Assembly (NCBI GenBank): GCA_964574405.1
Contig: CAZNNN010000022.1
Coordinates: 1 to 12,312, forward strand
DNA length: 12,312 nt
Source: JBBAAW01 sp964574405
Lineage (GTDB): Bacteria > Patescibacteriota > WWE3 > UBA101185 > UBA10185
Reading direction: 5' to 3'
A model generated the notes under the pieces. It was not told where the DNA came from. It did not search any database and saw nothing but the letters and a program-made list of their open reading frames with translations. Made by a program: the position numbers and the translations under genes. Positions 4,771 through 11,701 of this stretch are shown in pieces. How positions within the stretch are numbered: the first letter of the stretch is position 1; the number at the start of each line of letters is the position of its first letter.

Positions 4771-6361
4771 AAATATGAAATATTTTGGGGTAGTTGAAGG
4801 TTATTTTGCAAAACCATACCCGATGTGGAACTGGGATAACCGAAATCTTATACTGGAGACGCTGGTTGAATTCGGTAATTTAAGCACCTACTTTTATTGT
4901 CCAAAAGATGATCCCAAAGTTACTTTTGAATGGGATAAAGCCTACTCATCTGCAGAAATATCCAAATTCAAAGGCTTTGTTCAGAAATGCATTAAAAATA
5001 ACATAACTTTTGTTTACGGATTGAATCCAAGTATGAAATCCTATAAGGATGTTGAAAATAATTTTAAAGCTTATGTAGCAAAGATTATAGAGAAGTTTGC
5101 ACAACTACAACAATTGGGTGTAACAACATTTTGCGTACTGTACGACGACATACCATTAGCCTATACAGCACTGGAAGGAAGGATGTTAAGCGAGGCATTA
5201 GAATTTGCAAGATTACAGTGTTTAGTAGTAAATGAGGTACAAAAAAAACTTGGGTCAGGTTGTAATTTATGGTTCTGCTCGTCGGAATACTTCTTTATTA
5301 AAAAAAATCCCTACACCAGAGCTTTAAATAAATACTTAAATAATAATATTGCGCTGATCTGGACTGGAAACAAAGTGTTTACTAAGAAAATTACTAAAAA
5401 CATGCTAGTAAAAGCCAAAAATGTTGTTAATAGCCGAGAATTAATTTGGTGGAACAACTATCCCGTAAACGACCCGATGTCTGAGGGATTTCTAAATTTA
5501 GGCGGTTTTAACAAACCCGGTACTGGAGTTATCTCGGGTGTTAAAGGGATTTTGATAAATCCTATGAGAGAGGTGTCTCCTAACATCCCTTACCTGTTAT
5601 CCTTCGCAAAATATCTGAGCGACCCCAATAAATATGTCAGAGCGAAAATTTATAGGCGAGCATTTTGCAAATACTATAATATTAGTAGTACAATATTTGA
5701 TACTCTTTTTAAGTTTTCCAACAGATCGGGAATTGATAATGGCTTGAAGTACGAATACAAAAAACTTCGAGATATAAACGTAGATGCGGAGACGGATCGT
5801 TTTTTATACAAATTAAAAAAATCTTATATTAATATTAAGAATAGCCGTTTACCAAAAGATTTTAAATTACTGATATCTCAAATCCTTGCAATGATGGAAC
5901 CTAGCCAAAAAATATTCGATTGTTTCCCAGTGCCTGTGGACGCTACTTATTTAAACAGAAATTTATTAATAGTTTTACTTCGTTTATTACTAGATTTCAA
6001 AGCACAGAAAGGTTTTGAGGATAGTTATAGGACTATAAAGGCTCTTGTAAATAAAGTTATTAGGAATAAACCTATGAGCCTTGTTAACATCACTAATATT
6101 TCACTAGAATTATCCTCAGTATGCAAACTTTATAACAAATACTTAAATTATAATAAAATCGAGCTTACAGGAGTCGAAAGAAAAAATGTGGAAACTGTTT
6201 TATTAAAATTAATCGTCTGGGAAAACGGTTTTTACGCCAGAATAATTTCAAAGCTCGATAAGATAGACAAACTTCGCGCCTTTAGCTTGAGGCTAAACAT
6301 TAACCAGTACCGTATAGAATCTTTATTAGTTGAAATTGAACGCTTTAATGGAGATTTCTAA
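4763..6361 (+). CDS. GH84-family (O-GlcNAcase/hyaluronidase-type) glycoside hydrolase
   Basis: The product has 532 residues. The first 290 follow the GH84 catalytic barrel closely: FGVVEGYFAKPY (8-19) with the opening G-V-V-E-G, YFYCPKDDP (43-51), FVYGLNPS (83-90), then FCVLYDDIP (123-131), whose D128-D129 match the two catalytic aspartates used for substrate-assisted cleavage of beta-N-acetylglucosaminides. After these come ALIWTGNKV (197-205), the WTG signature, and WWNNYPVND (229-237), the usual D/N-N-Y-P-V-N-D sugar-binding segment. GILINPMREVS (262-272) ends the domain. Residues 300-532 are Lys/Ile/Asn-rich, helical and unrecognised. No signal peptide is present, so action is likely cytoplasmic, unlike the secreted GH84 enzymes of pathogens. 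The sequence looks more AT-rich than hisS. It overlaps the putative glycosyltransferase by 8 nt and precedes hisS by 27 nt. Family call strong; substrate inferred. Confidence 0.88.
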   Translation: MTKNMKYFGVVEGYFAKPYPMWNWDNRNLILETLVEFGNLSTYFYCPKDDPKVTFEWDKAYSSAEISKFKGFVQKCIKNNITFVYGLNPSMKSYKDVENNFKAYVAKIIEKFAQLQQLGVTTFCVLYDDIPLAYTALEGRMLSEALEFARLQCLVVNEVQKKLGSGCNLWFCSSEYFFIKKNPYTRALNKYLNNNIALIWTGNKVFTKKITKNMLVKAKNVVNSRELIWWNNYPVNDPMSEGFLNLGGFNKPGTGVISGVKGILINPMREVSPNIPYLLSFAKYLSDPNKYVRAKIYRRAFCKYYNISSTIFDTLFKFSNRSGIDNGLKYEYKKLRDINVDAETDRFLYKLKKSYINIKNSRLPKDFKLLISQILAMMEPSQKIFDCFPVPVDATYLNRNLLIVLLRLLLDFKAQKGFEDSYRTIKALVNKVIRNKPMSLVNITNISLELSSVCKLYNKYLNYNKIELTGVERKNVETVLLKLIVWENGFYARIISKLDKIDKLRAFSLRLNINQYRIESLLVEIERFNGDF

Positions 6362-6375
6362 TGTGCTATAAATTT

Positions 6376-6383
6376 AAAGGAGG
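6376..6383 (+). promoter_or_regulatory. Consensus Shine-Dalgarno of hisS
   Basis: AAAGGAGG followed by TAACT and the hisS ATG at 6389. It is the strongest ribosome binding site in the window and contrasts with the many starts that lack one. Confidence 0.85.
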
Positions 6384-6388
6384 TAACT

Positions 6389-7711
6389 ATGTCGCAAAAC
6401 AAATTGTCAACACAACCATATAAAGGCGCAAGGGATTTTTACCCGCAGGAGATGCGGGTGGAGAATTATATTTTTGACACTTGGCGCAGAGTCTGCAAGA
6501 GTTTTGGCTTTGAGGAGTACAGTTTTCCCATTATCGAGCCTTTTGAAATTTTTGCGTCTAAAACCGGTGAGGAGATTGTAAACGAGCAACTTTACAGTTT
6601 TGAGGACAGAGGCGGACGAAAGCTGGCAATTAGACCGGAGTTAACGCCGGGGACTGTTCGCATGCTGGCGCAAAAGTATAAAGAAACACCCCAACCTATT
6701 AAGTGGTTTATGATAGGCAATAACTGGAGATTTGAAAAGCCTCAAACGGGGCGCGGGCGAGAATTTTACCAGCTGGAGGCTAATATCTTTGGCGTTAATG
6801 AGGTAGAGGCGGATTTTGAGATTATCCAGCTAATTGTAGCCATCATGCAGGCTTTTGGCGCCAAGAAGGATATGTATCAGATTAAGGTGAGCGATAGAAA
6901 GTTGATAAACGCGCTTCTCTCTGAAGTCCTTAAATTAGATCCGGAGCTTCAACCAAAAGTTAGGCGACTAATGGATAAGCGGGAAAAATTAACGCGTGCG
7001 GATTTTATAGCTAGCCTAACGGATCTTGGGCTAAATGAGCCAGCTGTTGAGCAAATAGAGGTCTTTATGACCAGTGATTTTGCAGGTTTAAATATTCCTC
7101 AAGACAATTTGGGTTACCAAACACTACAACGCCTATTTCACTATTTGAAAAACGCTGGGGTAAACGCAGAGATAAAGTTTGATCCGTCCATAATTAGAGG
7201 TTTTGATTACAGCGACGGCATAGTTTACGAAGTTTTTGACACTAATCCAAACAACCTCAGATCACTTTTTGGTGGCGAGCGGTTTGATAAACTCATAAAT
7301 ATTTTTGGCGACTACGATCTGCCGTCTACTGGTTTTGCTATGGGCGATTGTACGCTTTTGGAGTTTTTAAAGGGTTGGAAGTTGTTGCCAGAGTCTAAAA
7401 GTAGTGTTGACTATTTGGTAACTGTTTGGTCATCCAAAGATAGCAAGTTCCTTTTAAAGTCGCAAGAAATCGCTAGCAAACTAAGGTTGCAGGGGAAAAA
7501 TGTTTTTTGCTGGACTGAAACAGACACCAAATTGGAAAAACAGTTAAAGTACGCAGACAAAAAGGGCATTCCGCAAGTGGTAATTATTGGTGAGGAAGAG
7601 CTGGCAAAGGGTATGATAACTATTAAGGACTTGAGAACGGGGGAGCAGACTGCTTTGCTATTTACGCAACAACAAGATCCCAGAGATTCCCAGCTCAACC
7701 ATTTTATTTAA
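6389..7711 (+). CDS. hisS: Histidyl-tRNA synthetase (HisRS)
   Basis: HisRS charges tRNA-His with histidine in the cytoplasm using ATP. The 440-residue product is full length. It shows KGARDFYPQE (12-21), IRPELTPGTVR (81-91), motif 2 within NWRFEKPQTGRGREFYQLEA (112-131), the HisRS signatures RGFDYSDGIVYEVF (270-283) and GGERFDKL (295-302), and motif 3 as STGFAMGDCTLLEFL (313-327). Motif 3 lacks the usual 'ERL' Arg; a 'GD-x-x-L' version occurs in one HisRS lineage. An anticodon-binding HGTP domain covers about 340-425. It is the last gene of the T-box operon, which fits induction by uncharged tRNA-His, and has its own strong ribosome binding site. Its last 54 nt overlap the convergent glycosyltransferase gene. 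No terminator is evident after it. Confidence 0.97.
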   Translation: MSQNKLSTQPYKGARDFYPQEMRVENYIFDTWRRVCKSFGFEEYSFPIIEPFEIFASKTGEEIVNEQLYSFEDRGGRKLAIRPELTPGTVRMLAQKYKETPQPIKWFMIGNNWRFEKPQTGRGREFYQLEANIFGVNEVEADFEIIQLIVAIMQAFGAKKDMYQIKVSDRKLINALLSEVLKLDPELQPKVRRLMDKREKLTRADFIASLTDLGLNEPAVEQIEVFMTSDFAGLNIPQDNLGYQTLQRLFHYLKNAGVNAEIKFDPSIIRGFDYSDGIVYEVFDTNPNNLRSLFGGERFDKLINIFGDYDLPSTGFAMGDCTLLEFLKGWKLLPESKSSVDYLVTVWSSKDSKFLLKSQEIASKLRLQGKNVFCWTETDTKLEKQLKYADKKGIPQVVIIGEEELAKGMITIKDLRTGEQTALLFTQQQDPRDSQLNHFI

Positions 7712-8536
7712 AATCCAGGGATATTTTTTGTACATGTGCTTTTGGTAAAAAAGGCGCATAGCTCTAACGCTCTCTGCCTTCATGCGCAATTTTGTAGCGG
7801 GGTCTGCCCCAGTTATATCTGCCGATTCCTTTCTTATGCCTACGCTAGCCCCTTTATAATGCAGGCACTCAAACTGCGGTAAGTAGTAAATTTTAAAACC
7901 CGCCTGCTTAACGCGCCAACAAAAATCCACATCTTCACCGTACACAAAAAAATCCTCATCCCACCGCCCAACTTTAAGAAAGACCTCTCGTTTAACTAGC
8001 ATAAAGTGGCTAATACAGAGATCAATTTGGTGGGGTTTTTCCATGTTGCGTCCACCCAAAAAATACCTATTAAATATTTGCGACTTGGGAAACAGCCTAC
8101 TTAGTTTGGTAAAGTGGGTTAGTGCCGTCCATGGTGTGGGAAAACCCCTGTGGGCATCCATGTCTAACGAGCCGTTACGAAGCACCAATTTAGCCGTAGC
8201 CACCCCCACCTCTCCATGCGCCTCCATAAAATCCATTACCCCCTCTATACAACCTGGTTTGGGAAAGGAATCCGTACCCATAAAAAGAAAGTAATCGGCG
8301 TCCGTTGCGTGCGTAATGCCTAAATTAAAGCCAGCCGCCAAGCCGTTATTTTCCGTTTTAATGGGGTCAACCTGTTTAAACTCCGCCTCCACCATATCCG
8401 CTGAACCATCATTAGACCCGTTGTCTACCACAATTACTATAGTGTCCACTAGATTTAGTTGAGCAAGATGGTTTAGGCAGTCCCGCAAAATATCTTTGGT
8501 GTTGTAATTTACGATAATAATCGCCAGTTTTTTCAT
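7658..8536 (-). CDS. GT2-family glycosyltransferase (rhamnosyltransferase/WcaA-like)
   Basis: A 292-residue soluble GT-A enzyme that would move a sugar from a nucleotide donor onto a glycan at the inner membrane face. It starts with strand 1 LAIIIVNYNTKDIL (4-17), then TIVIVVDNGSNDGSADMV (33-50) binding the nucleotide, NNGLAAGFNLGI (63-74), and FLFMGTDSFPKPG (83-95) where T-D-S stands at the DxD site. HFMLVKREVF precedes VGRWDEDFFVYGEDVDFCWR, with the ED pair as probable catalytic base region. Such order is typical of rhamnosyl- and related transferases of polysaccharide clusters; donor and acceptor unknown. The start follows the upstream GT39-type gene by 18 nt, suggesting one operon; AAGG lies only 2 nt before the ATG, so the site is weak. 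The 3' end overlaps hisS by 54 nt in antisense. Confidence 0.9.
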   Translation of the reverse strand: MKKLAIIIVNYNTKDILRDCLNHLAQLNLVDTIVIVVDNGSNDGSADMVEAEFKQVDPIKTENNGLAAGFNLGITHATDADYFLFMGTDSFPKPGCIEGVMDFMEAHGEVGVATAKLVLRNGSLDMDAHRGFPTPWTALTHFTKLSRLFPKSQIFNRYFLGGRNMEKPHQIDLCISHFMLVKREVFLKVGRWDEDFFVYGEDVDFCWRVKQAGFKIYYLPQFECLHYKGASVGIRKESADITGADPATKLRMKAESVRAMRLFYQKHMYKKYPWILNKMVELGISGILLLRK

Positions 8537-8554
8537 AGCCTTATCTTACCCTAT

Positions 8555-10039
8555 TTAAATATCGCAACGAAATACATAAACAAAAGGAACTTGAAAACTT
8601 GGTCCAAAAGCTTTATCCAGTTTTTCACAACCCACAACATTACGCGAGGCTTTTCTATCAAAATCAACGGAGGTTACAGCATATTTTGTGGACTCCGAAT
8701 AGTTGCGCAAAGTGTTGCCTTGATAAAAATATTTAAACGACTCGTAGTTATCCGGTACATACACATCCGCGCGACCGAGGCTATTTAGATAAAACGCCGC
8801 TTGAGCAAAATATTCTCCGCTATTTTCATATACGTCCATGTTTAAAGCCGTCTTAACCCCACCAAAAACAGGGGAGTAGTGGCCGGATATAACAGGATAG
8901 TTAGTAAAATATATAAAGACCGTGGAAATTAATTGAAGAACGATAACACTGATTAAAGTTTTATATTTTAGTTTTGCCAAATATAGCGATACAAATAGCA
9001 ACACAGGTTGTACTAAAGCTAGGGCGTAACGGTCGATTTTTTTAGTTGACAAAGTTAAGGCGAGCAGGAAAGTTAAAAAATACGCTAAAACGAATCTACC
9101 TCGTGCAGATTCCTTGCGTTTAAAGTGTTGAACAAATGCTATTAACGATCCAATAAACACCAGGAGAGTAACAGGAGAAAGTTTAAAAGCAAGAATTACT
9201 AAATAATAAATGTAGGAAAAGGGAGGTTTAAAATATTGCGCGCGAGTATCGTTATCCACCGCAGAAACCACCGCCCCAAAAAGTTTTTGGACAACATGGG
9301 AAAAATCTACCCAAAGCGCCGGGAAAAGTACAAAAACAGTCAGAGTAAAACTAACGATTATTATACCCAAGGAAATTAGTGATCTTTTCAAATTTTTGGC
9401 ACAGTAGCCTTTAACCACCTCCATAAATATAATAAGTGGCAAAACAACAAATCCTGTAAGTTTTGACAGCGTAGAAAGAGCTACAAAAGCTCCGGTAGCA
9501 ATTGTTGGAAGTTTACTTCCGCGTGTAAGAGAGTAAAGATAGGTTAAGAAGGCAGAAAAGGCAAAATACGACTCCAAAGAGGTTAGATGAAACCAACGAT
9601 CTATACCGATTAAATAAGGCTCAATTGACACCAAAAATCCGTAAATTAGTGCTACTTTAAGGCTGGAAATTTTGGTAATTAAAATCATTTGGTAGATTAA
9701 TAAACACGATAAAATACCTACGAGAACAGTTTTTGACACGGCATGAATTTTAGGAAAATCTTGGGCATTTTCTAGTGACCACCTCGGCATCTTAAATAAA
9801 TCCTGCGTCTCCCAAACCACCTTTTTGGTTACGGAGTTAATCCACATTAAAGTAATCCCCGGTTGGTAATGCTGGTAAGTTGACGCAAAGTCTCCCACTT
9901 TAATGGCTTGCAGAAAATTCTCGCTTCTCCTGTACCAGCGAGCACCGTCGGAATTTAGCATATCTGATCCTAAACCACAAAATCGTACAGATAAAAACAG
10001 AGCCAAGATTAAAGAGAAACAGAGTTTATTGAGTTGCAT
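8555..10039 (-). CDS. GT39/PMT-type (ArnT-like) multispanning membrane glycosyltransferase
   Basis: A 494-residue protein with about ten or more hydrophobic helices, the first at 5-22. GT-C enzymes of this kind use polyprenyl-phosphate sugars and act on the outer membrane face. After helix 1 comes SDMLNSDGARWYRRSENF (25-42), where D31 can serve as the conserved first-loop acidic residue. QHYQPGITLMW (56-66) matches the family's 'h.Pg...yl' segment. IDRWFHLTSLESYF (146-159) and ALSTLSKLTG (187-196) match later conserved loops. The C-terminal 90 residues form a soluble outer domain. Substrates cannot be named. ATG 10039 has no Shine-Dalgarno; TATAGT lies 7 nt upstream, so the mRNA may be leaderless. 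It is divergent from a second enzyme of the same class and followed 18 nt later by the GT2 gene. Confidence 0.8.
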   Translation of the reverse strand: MQLNKLCFSLILALFLSVRFCGLGSDMLNSDGARWYRRSENFLQAIKVGDFASTYQHYQPGITLMWINSVTKKVVWETQDLFKMPRWSLENAQDFPKIHAVSKTVLVGILSCLLIYQMILITKISSLKVALIYGFLVSIEPYLIGIDRWFHLTSLESYFAFSAFLTYLYSLTRGSKLPTIATGAFVALSTLSKLTGFVVLPLIIFMEVVKGYCAKNLKRSLISLGIIIVSFTLTVFVLFPALWVDFSHVVQKLFGAVVSAVDNDTRAQYFKPPFSYIYYLVILAFKLSPVTLLVFIGSLIAFVQHFKRKESARGRFVLAYFLTFLLALTLSTKKIDRYALALVQPVLLFVSLYLAKLKYKTLISVIVLQLISTVFIYFTNYPVISGHYSPVFGGVKTALNMDVYENSGEYFAQAAFYLNSLGRADVYVPDNYESFKYFYQGNTLRNYSESTKYAVTSVDFDRKASRNVVGCEKLDKAFGPSFQVPFVYVFRCDI

Positions 10040-10046
10040 TTACAAC

Positions 10047-10052
10047 ACTATA
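10047..10052 (-). promoter_or_regulatory. -10 box of the minus-strand GT39-type gene
   Basis: TATAGT on the minus strand, 7 nt before ATG 10039. A weak TTAAAT lies 17 nt upstream at the -35 position. The whole divergent gap is only 38 bp. Confidence 0.45.
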
Positions 10053-10062
10053 CGCTAAGTTC

Positions 10063-10071
10063 TGATAAAAT
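10063..10071 (+). promoter_or_regulatory. Extended -10 promoter (TGATAAAAT), leaderless GTG start
   Basis: TGATAAAAT fits TGnTAAAAT. The hexamer 10066-10071 ends exactly 6 nt before GTG 10078, the same spacing as at the DUF4430-like gene. No Shine-Dalgarno fits in the 38-bp gap. Confidence 0.55.
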
Positions 10072-10077
10072 TTAAGC

Positions 10078-11679
10078 GTGTTTAAAATTTTAAATAACAA
10101 ACATTCCATCCTCGTATCTGCTGTGCTCAGTGTTATTTTACTGGGTGGTGTTATTCTACGACTTTGGAGCGTAAACTTTGGACTTCCGCATAGTTGGTAT
10201 GCCGACGAACCGGAAATAGGTGAACCGGCAATTAAGTACACCTACGAGATTAAAAACATCATTAGGAATAACGACATCTACAAACTTGTCCCACAATCCT
10301 ATGTTTACGGAACTTTTCCCGTTTATTTTTATACTATTTTAACTATGGTTTTTAGTAAAACTTTAGGAATTCTAGGAATCGCGTTTTCAAAAACGGACTT
10401 GTATGTTTTTATGCGGGTAATTAACGCGGTAATTAGTTTTGCCCTTATTCCCGTATTTTACCTGCTAATCAAAAAATTGGATCTAATTAAACGCTCGTTT
10501 ATAGCAATCGCCGGAATCTTTCTGATAGCGTTTAATTGGAAATTTATTGTTCACGCCCACTATCTGAACCACGACATTATTATTACTCTGCTCCTTCTAC
10601 TTGCCAACCTATTCTTTTACAGATACTTGCAGAAACATCACATCAACTCCGAGGACACAGATAACACCCTCCTTTTTGCCTTGTTTTTTGGACTCGCTGT
10701 GTCTACCAAAATTACTGTTTTGCTAACTTTCCCCATTTATCTGGTAGTTTTCTTAAAACATAGAGACATTAAAAACCTCCTTGCCTCCGTACTTATAATA
10801 ATTGGCGTTTTTATAGTTACCAACCCTTTTGCCTGGCTATTTATGGGGGATTTTCTTGGTAGACTTTTAGAGATGACCACTAAAGAGGGGGGCATGGTGT
10901 TTGATTCTGTTAATTATAGTCCGTTTAAATATCTTGAGGCACTATCTTGGATCTTAACTTTGCCCATGCTACTGCTTTCACTCCTGGGGATCGTGAAGTC
11001 GTTGGGTACTGGAAGTGACGGCGGGATACACCCTAAAAAGCAGTTCTACATCATTATGATCCTCCAGATTATCTTGTATGTGATTTTTTTCTCTTTGCAA
11101 AGCAGGCGCGTGGATAGGTGGATGCTTCCGATTGTGCCTAATTTAATGCTGTTTTCACTCGTGGCACTAAACTTTATTATTGATAATCTTAAAAAACCTG
11201 TTTTTAAACTAATAGGCATTGCATTGTTCTACGGGTTCGCGCTGTATTATTTATATTTTCCTGCGTTATTGCTAACTCAATTCCAAAGAAACACTCCAAA
11301 ATCAGCTTCATACCTTTGGGCTAAAGAAAACTTGTCACCTTTGTCAACAAAATTTGGCGTTACGGAAGAAGGACTTGATCCTTTAAACAAGCTACCAATG
11401 GCAACAATTTGGCAGTTTAATGTATACGAATCGGACGGCGCACACCTAATTTATCCGCCCGATCCCACTTTATATGATTATGTAATACTATCGTCTCGCC
11501 CCATGTCGTGGACTAAAAACGCCGAGGTAATTAAAAAATACCCCTATTACGCCTCCAAATGGGTCATCTTTCAAAAGTCGCTTGATGACACCAGCAAATT
11601 TACCCACATAAAGTCCTTTGAATTACCCAAACCCAACCTAGTACCTCTTTCAGAGGTATCGATCTACCAAAAAATCTAA
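10078..11679 (+). CDS. GT39/PMT-type multispanning membrane glycosyltransferase
   Basis: A 533-residue GT-C membrane protein. Helix 1 (about 10-27) is followed by SWYADEPEIGEP (39-50), carrying the classic first-loop Asp-Glu (D43-E44) of protein O-mannosyltransferase/ArnT-like enzymes. YVYGTFPVYFYT (about 81-92) is the usual 'y.hP.lyy' segment. HAHYLNHDIIITLLLLLANLFF corresponds to the second outer loop with a His-Asp pair, split here only in description. AVSTKITVLLTFP matches the conserved 'stKyt....l' helix start. About ten further helices and a soluble tail of about 120 residues follow. Donor is probably a polyprenyl-phosphate sugar; the acceptor (protein, lipid or polysaccharide) is unknown. 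It starts with GTG 10078 and no Shine-Dalgarno, but has an extended -10 box 6 nt upstream. Its partner across the 38-bp divergent gap is of the same class but not closely similar by eye. Confidence 0.85.
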   Translation: MFKILNNKHSILVSAVLSVILLGGVILRLWSVNFGLPHSWYADEPEIGEPAIKYTYEIKNIIRNNDIYKLVPQSYVYGTFPVYFYTILTMVFSKTLGILGIAFSKTDLYVFMRVINAVISFALIPVFYLLIKKLDLIKRSFIAIAGIFLIAFNWKFIVHAHYLNHDIIITLLLLLANLFFYRYLQKHHINSEDTDNTLLFALFFGLAVSTKITVLLTFPIYLVVFLKHRDIKNLLASVLIIIGVFIVTNPFAWLFMGDFLGRLLEMTTKEGGMVFDSVNYSPFKYLEALSWILTLPMLLLSLLGIVKSLGTGSDGGIHPKKQFYIIMILQIILYVIFFSLQSRRVDRWMLPIVPNLMLFSLVALNFIIDNLKKPVFKLIGIALFYGFALYYLYFPALLLTQFQRNTPKSASYLWAKENLSPLSTKFGVTEEGLDPLNKLPMATIWQFNVYESDGAHLIYPPDPTLYDYVILSSRPMSWTKNAEVIKKYPYYASKWVIFQKSLDDTSKFTHIKSFELPKPNLVPLSEVSIYQKI

Positions 11680-11683
11680 CAAA

Positions 11684-11692
11684 TGCTAAAAT
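11684..11692 (+). promoter_or_regulatory. Extended -10 promoter (TGCTAAAAT) of the last GT2 gene
   Basis: Exact TGCTAAAAT in the 22-bp gap after the GT39-type gene. The hexamer 11687-11692 ends 9 nt before ATG 11702, so the mRNA would have a leader of only 0-3 nt. It suggests a start independent of the upstream gene. Confidence 0.55.
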
Positions 11693-11701
11693 TAGCCCGC
11701 T

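Noticed and set aside
6361..6389. Attachment-site repeat of the tRNA-His 3' end as proof of an integrated element
   Set aside because: No match to the T-arm or acceptor sequence is seen in the gap before hisS, and no integrase is present.
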